A DNA stretch of 26,470 nt from JANWHF01 sp036276235 (GTDB taxonomy: Bacteria; Planctomycetota; Phycisphaerae; Tepidisphaerales; Tepidisphaeraceae), in NCBI GenBank assembly GCA_036276235.1, contig DATBDZ010000040.1, positions 1 through 26,470 on the forward strand. The letters run 5' to 3'. The notes beneath the pieces were generated by a model, which saw only the letters and a program-made list of their open reading frames with translations, had not been told where the DNA came from and did no database searches. Shown here piece by piece: positions 23,969 through 26,470 of the stretch. Numbering within the stretch: position 1 is the first letter of the stretch; each line of letters starts with the position of its first letter. The position numbers and the translations under genes were made by a program.

Positions 23969-25714
23969 ATGAACCTCCAAACCATCCAAGCCTACAGGAC
24001 GGCCGGCCGCCTCGAGGACGCGATCGCCGCCGCGCGGGATTGGGCGGCGCGCGAGCCGGGTGTCCCATCTCATATGGAATTGGCGGTCTGTCTGCGCGAT
24101 GCACGGCGACACCGCGATGCGCTGGAGTCAGTCGATCGGGCCATCGCACTTCGTCCCGGCGACGCCGGCCTGTATCTGGCGCGCGGCGGATGCCTCAAGG
24201 CATTGGGAGAGCTCGAAGGAGCTGCCCAGGAATGCCGCCGGGCCATCGAATTGAGGCCGACGCTGCTTCCTGCATACAACAATCTAGGCGCATGTCTGCA
24301 CGAGCTTGGCCGACTCAGCGATGTTGAAGGAGTTTTTCGCGCGGCGATGCGCGTACTGCCGGATGCTCCGGATGTTCACATGAATCTCGGATGGAATCTG
24401 TATCTGCAAGGGCGGCTCCCCGAGGCGATCGGGCAATTGCAGCAGACAATCGCGCTGGCGCCTGGATGGGTGGAGGCCAACAGCCGACTGCTGTTTGTGA
24501 TGCTACATGAGCCTTCCTGCTTGCCGCAGCAAATATTTGATGAGCATCTGGCCTGGGCGCGACGGCACGCGGAGCCGCTTTCGGCGTCCGCCGCGCCGCA
24601 TGCGAATGATCCCGATCCGGATCGCCGACTGCGGATCGGATATCTCTCGACCGATTTCCGCGACAACTCGATGATGTTCTTCATCGAGCCGCTGCTGGCG
24701 AATCACGACCATGAACAGTTTGAGATCACTTGTTACGCGGACGCACCGGATGCCGACGCGGTTACAGCGCGCACGCAACAATACGCGGACCGCTGGCGCG
24801 ACATCACCGGCTTGAGCGACGAGCAGGCCGCCGCCCAAATACGCGAAGATCAGATCGACATTCTGGTAGAGCTCTCGGGGCACAATGGCGGACCTCTCCT
24901 GAAAATCATGGCCTGCAAGCCCGCCCCCATCCTGGCTGGTAATCAGGGCTATGCCCATTCGACCGGTCTGTCGGCGATCGATTATCGCATCGTCGATGCG
25001 TACTCCGATCCGCCGGGCATGACCGAACGCTGGTACACCGAGAAACTGATTCGCCTGAGCAAATCGAATTGGGTTTATCGCCCGCCCCAGGATGCGGCTG
25101 ATGTCGCGCCGCCGCCGATTCAGCGGAATGGCTACGTAACCTTCGGCTCGTTCAACGTCTTGCCGAAAATCACGCCGCGCGTGATCGAGATCTGGTCACG
25201 GATCTTAAGGGAGGTGGAAAGCTCGCGGCTGATCCTTAAGGCCCAGGGCTTGGACGATCCGCCGACGCGAAAACGCGTGATCGACCAATTCGCGCGCCAC
25301 GGGATCGATGCATCGCGGCTCGAAATTCTCGGCCGCACGCCATCCCGCGCCGCGCACTTGGCCGCATATGGCCAAATGGATATCGCCCTGGACCCCTTCC
25401 CCTACAACGGAACGACGACAACCTGCGAAGCGCTCTGGATGGGCGTGCCCGTCATGGCGCTGGCCGGCCAAACGCACGTCTCGCGCGTCGGCGTGAGCCT
25501 TCTCCAAAACATAGAACTCGGCGAATTGCTCGCCGATTCTGAAGACGAGTATGTGCACGGAGCTATTAAGCTGGCGCGCGATGAGAATCGCTCAGCGAGA
25601 TTGCGGTCAACGATGCGCGATCGAATGTCGAAGTCGCCCCTGCGCGATGAACCCGCCTTCGCGCGCGAGATGGAGGCGAATTATCGCGCAATGTGGAAAG
25701 AGTGGTGCGGATGA
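23969..25714 (+). CDS. TPR-containing O-GlcNAc transferase-like protein (GT41/SPINDLY type)
   Basis: A 581-residue protein from the ATG at 23969; the upstream frame is hairpin-encoded. Residues 1 to about 185 are about five TPR repeats (AYNNLGACLHELGRLSDVE, VHMNLGWNLYLQGRLPEAI). The catalytic part has the OGT order: RIGYLSTDFRDNSMMFFIEPL at 222-242, DILVELSGHNGG at 297-308, KPAPILAGNQGYAHSTGL at 317-334, AIDYRIVDAYSDPPG, TEKLIRLSKSNWVYRPP, TFGSFNVLPKITP at 391-403, and NGTTTTCEALWMGVPVM at 480-496 with SRVGVSLL. Members attach GlcNAc or fucose to Ser/Thr of proteins. Two unusual features: the His normally in the DFRxH segment is Asn here (DFRDN), and the usual WLGYP block reads NQGYA. No membrane segment; cytoplasmic protein glycosylation or a relative of it is expected. 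Confidence 0.9.
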   Translation: MNLQTIQAYRTAGRLEDAIAAARDWAAREPGVPSHMELAVCLRDARRHRDALESVDRAIALRPGDAGLYLARGGCLKALGELEGAAQECRRAIELRPTLLPAYNNLGACLHELGRLSDVEGVFRAAMRVLPDAPDVHMNLGWNLYLQGRLPEAIGQLQQTIALAPGWVEANSRLLFVMLHEPSCLPQQIFDEHLAWARRHAEPLSASAAPHANDPDPDRRLRIGYLSTDFRDNSMMFFIEPLLANHDHEQFEITCYADAPDADAVTARTQQYADRWRDITGLSDEQAAAQIREDQIDILVELSGHNGGPLLKIMACKPAPILAGNQGYAHSTGLSAIDYRIVDAYSDPPGMTERWYTEKLIRLSKSNWVYRPPQDAADVAPPPIQRNGYVTFGSFNVLPKITPRVIEIWSRILREVESSRLILKAQGLDDPPTRKRVIDQFARHGIDASRLEILGRTPSRAAHLAAYGQMDIALDPFPYNGTTTTCEALWMGVPVMALAGQTHVSRVGVSLLQNIELGELLADSEDEYVHGAIKLARDENRSARLRSTMRDRMSKSPLRDEPAFAREMEANYRAMWKEWCG

Positions 25715-25765
25715 CCACAGGTGCGATGATCCTTTCACCGCTTAACAGTGCAACCGGCGCTCTCG

Positions 25766-25897
25766 CCAATTAAAGGTGACGCAAACCTTTATTTGAAGTT
25801 TCGGGCCGCCCCAATTAAAGGTGACGCGAACCTTTATCTGAGAATCTCCCCGATCCGGCCTGAAATCCAAATAAAGGTTCGCGTCACCTTTGATTGG
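25766..25897. repeat. Three-copy AAAGGTGACGCGAACCTTTAT repeat, nested palindromes
   Basis: A 27-nt unit occurs at 25766-25792 and 25811-25837 in the same orientation (one base differs) and at 25871-25897 inverted. Each unit is itself a small hairpin (AAAGGT with ACCTTT). Units two and three pair to form a long stem with a 33-nt loop. The block fills the spacer between the convergent GT41 and aquaporin genes, a bidirectional-terminator position, with the inverted unit ending 7 bp from the aquaporin stop. Confidence 0.88.
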
Positions 25898-25903
25898 GCG
25901 GGG

Positions 25904-26470
25904 TCAATGCGCCGACGGGACGGTCGCGCGGGTCGCCTTCCAGAGTGGGACGGCAATTGCGGCCCCGAGCAGTGGAGCCGCGATGTAGACCCACAGTGCA
26001 TGAAGATTGCCGCTGACGAGCGCCGGCGCGATTGAGCGGGCTGGGTTCATCGACGCGCCGCAGATCGGGCCGGCGAAGAGCGCTTCCAGCGCGATGACGC
26101 CGCCGATGGCGATGCCCGCCATCATTCCCACTTCTTTGGGACCGGTGGAGACGGACAGGATGACGAACATCAGAAGTCCTGTGAGGAATACCTCAAGTCC
26201 GAATGATTGCCATGCGGAACCCGCCGGTAGTGTTGCTCCAAGCGACGCCTGATTTCCGAATAACAGACGCAACGAGACGCTCGCCAGCAGCGCGCCAGCA
26301 AGTTGGCTGGCGATGTACGGCACAACGTAGCGGCCGGAAAACCGCCGCGCGAGGAAAAATCCTGTCGTAACCGCCGGATTTAAATGCGCGCCCGAAACAT
26401 CCCCGATGGCGTAGATCATTGCCATCACGATCAGGCCAAACGTGAGCGAGATTCCCACATGCGTGACGGC
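25904..26470 (-). CDS. Aquaporin/glycerol facilitator (MIP family), N-terminus cut by window edge
   Basis: The open frame covers the right edge, so the first transmembrane helix and true start lie outside; the GTG at 26458 is internal, because the frame continues upstream in family-like sequence. Visible parts are GISLTFGLIVMAMIYAIGDVSGAHLNPAVT with the first NPA box, a helix YVVPYIASQLAGALLASVSLRL, the LEVFLTGLLMFVILSVSTG helix, GIAIGGVIALEALFAGPICGASMNPARS with the second NPA box and the filter Arg, and a final helix ALWVYIAAPLLGAAIAVPLW. The fold forms a water or small-solute pore in the inner membrane. The motif wording favours an aquaporin (AqpZ/plant-TIP-like) rather than GlpF, with moderate certainty. 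It is convergent with the GT41 gene. Confidence 0.92.
   Translation of the reverse strand, partial: AVTHVGISLTFGLIVMAMIYAIGDVSGAHLNPAVTTGFFLARRFSGRYVVPYIASQLAGALLASVSLRLLFGNQASLGATLPAGSAWQSFGLEVFLTGLLMFVILSVSTGPKEVGMMAGIAIGGVIALEALFAGPICGASMNPARSIAPALVSGNLHALWVYIAAPLLGAAIAVPLWKATRATVPSAH

Overview
The window is GC-rich, chromosomal and gene-dense. It most likely comes from a planctomycete, probably of the Phycisphaerae type. The support is family-level reading only: a large RTX/PKD/beta-helix surface protein with an N-terminal motif of the LEPR-XLL kind, a DUF1570-like gluzincin peptidase, a DUF1080 protein, a YkgJ-type cysteine-cluster protein, a cytosolic FHA-GAF histidine kinase, start codons often lacking a Shine-Dalgarno sequence, and several GTG/TTG starts. 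No rRNA, tRNA, CRISPR array or prophage was seen.

Layout: (1) 1-3340: a secreted repeat protein (minus strand, cut by the left edge) divergent from a secreted sialidase. (2) 3508-4913: folK overlapping a lipoprotein hydrolase gene. (3) 4956-7889: a secreted metallopeptidase divergent from lysS. (4) 8188-11898: a LolCDE/MacB-type permease, its ATPase and ilvE. (5) 12328-14112: a YkgJ protein, an orphan ParD-like antitoxin and an IS200/REP-associated (HUH, Y1) transposase. (6) 14232-18657, all minus: groEL, groES, a degenerate response regulator and cinA. (7) 18963-25714, all plus: FHA-GAF histidine kinase, old-yellow-enzyme reductase, DUF1080 protein, membrane-anchored alpha/beta hydrolase and TPR/GT41 glycosyltransferase. 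(8) An aquaporin cut by the right edge. Most genes are housekeeping or stand-alone metabolic and envelope genes rather than one pathway.

The most unusual content lies between the genes. Nearly every spacer holds a long inverted repeat, in at least two structural classes. Class A is short hairpins with a GTAG foot arranged head-to-head in pairs (3368-3441, 7891-7964, 8123-8180), which is the architecture of REP/BIME elements; a REP-associated-type transposase gene lies in the same window. Class B is longer hairpins whose arms are usually built from short tandem words, with a different word at almost every site. Several stems are perfect over 27-35 bp: 15885/15966 between groES and groEL, 18763/18803, and 23828/23876. 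One family (the 'GCTGAGGTACTC' hairpin) occurs twice. Some arms have entered coding sequence: the C-terminus of folK, the N-terminal hydrophobic segment of the peptidase, and the leader of the permease gene. This palindrome population is the best candidate for an undescribed system here; its function and any link to the transposase are inference.
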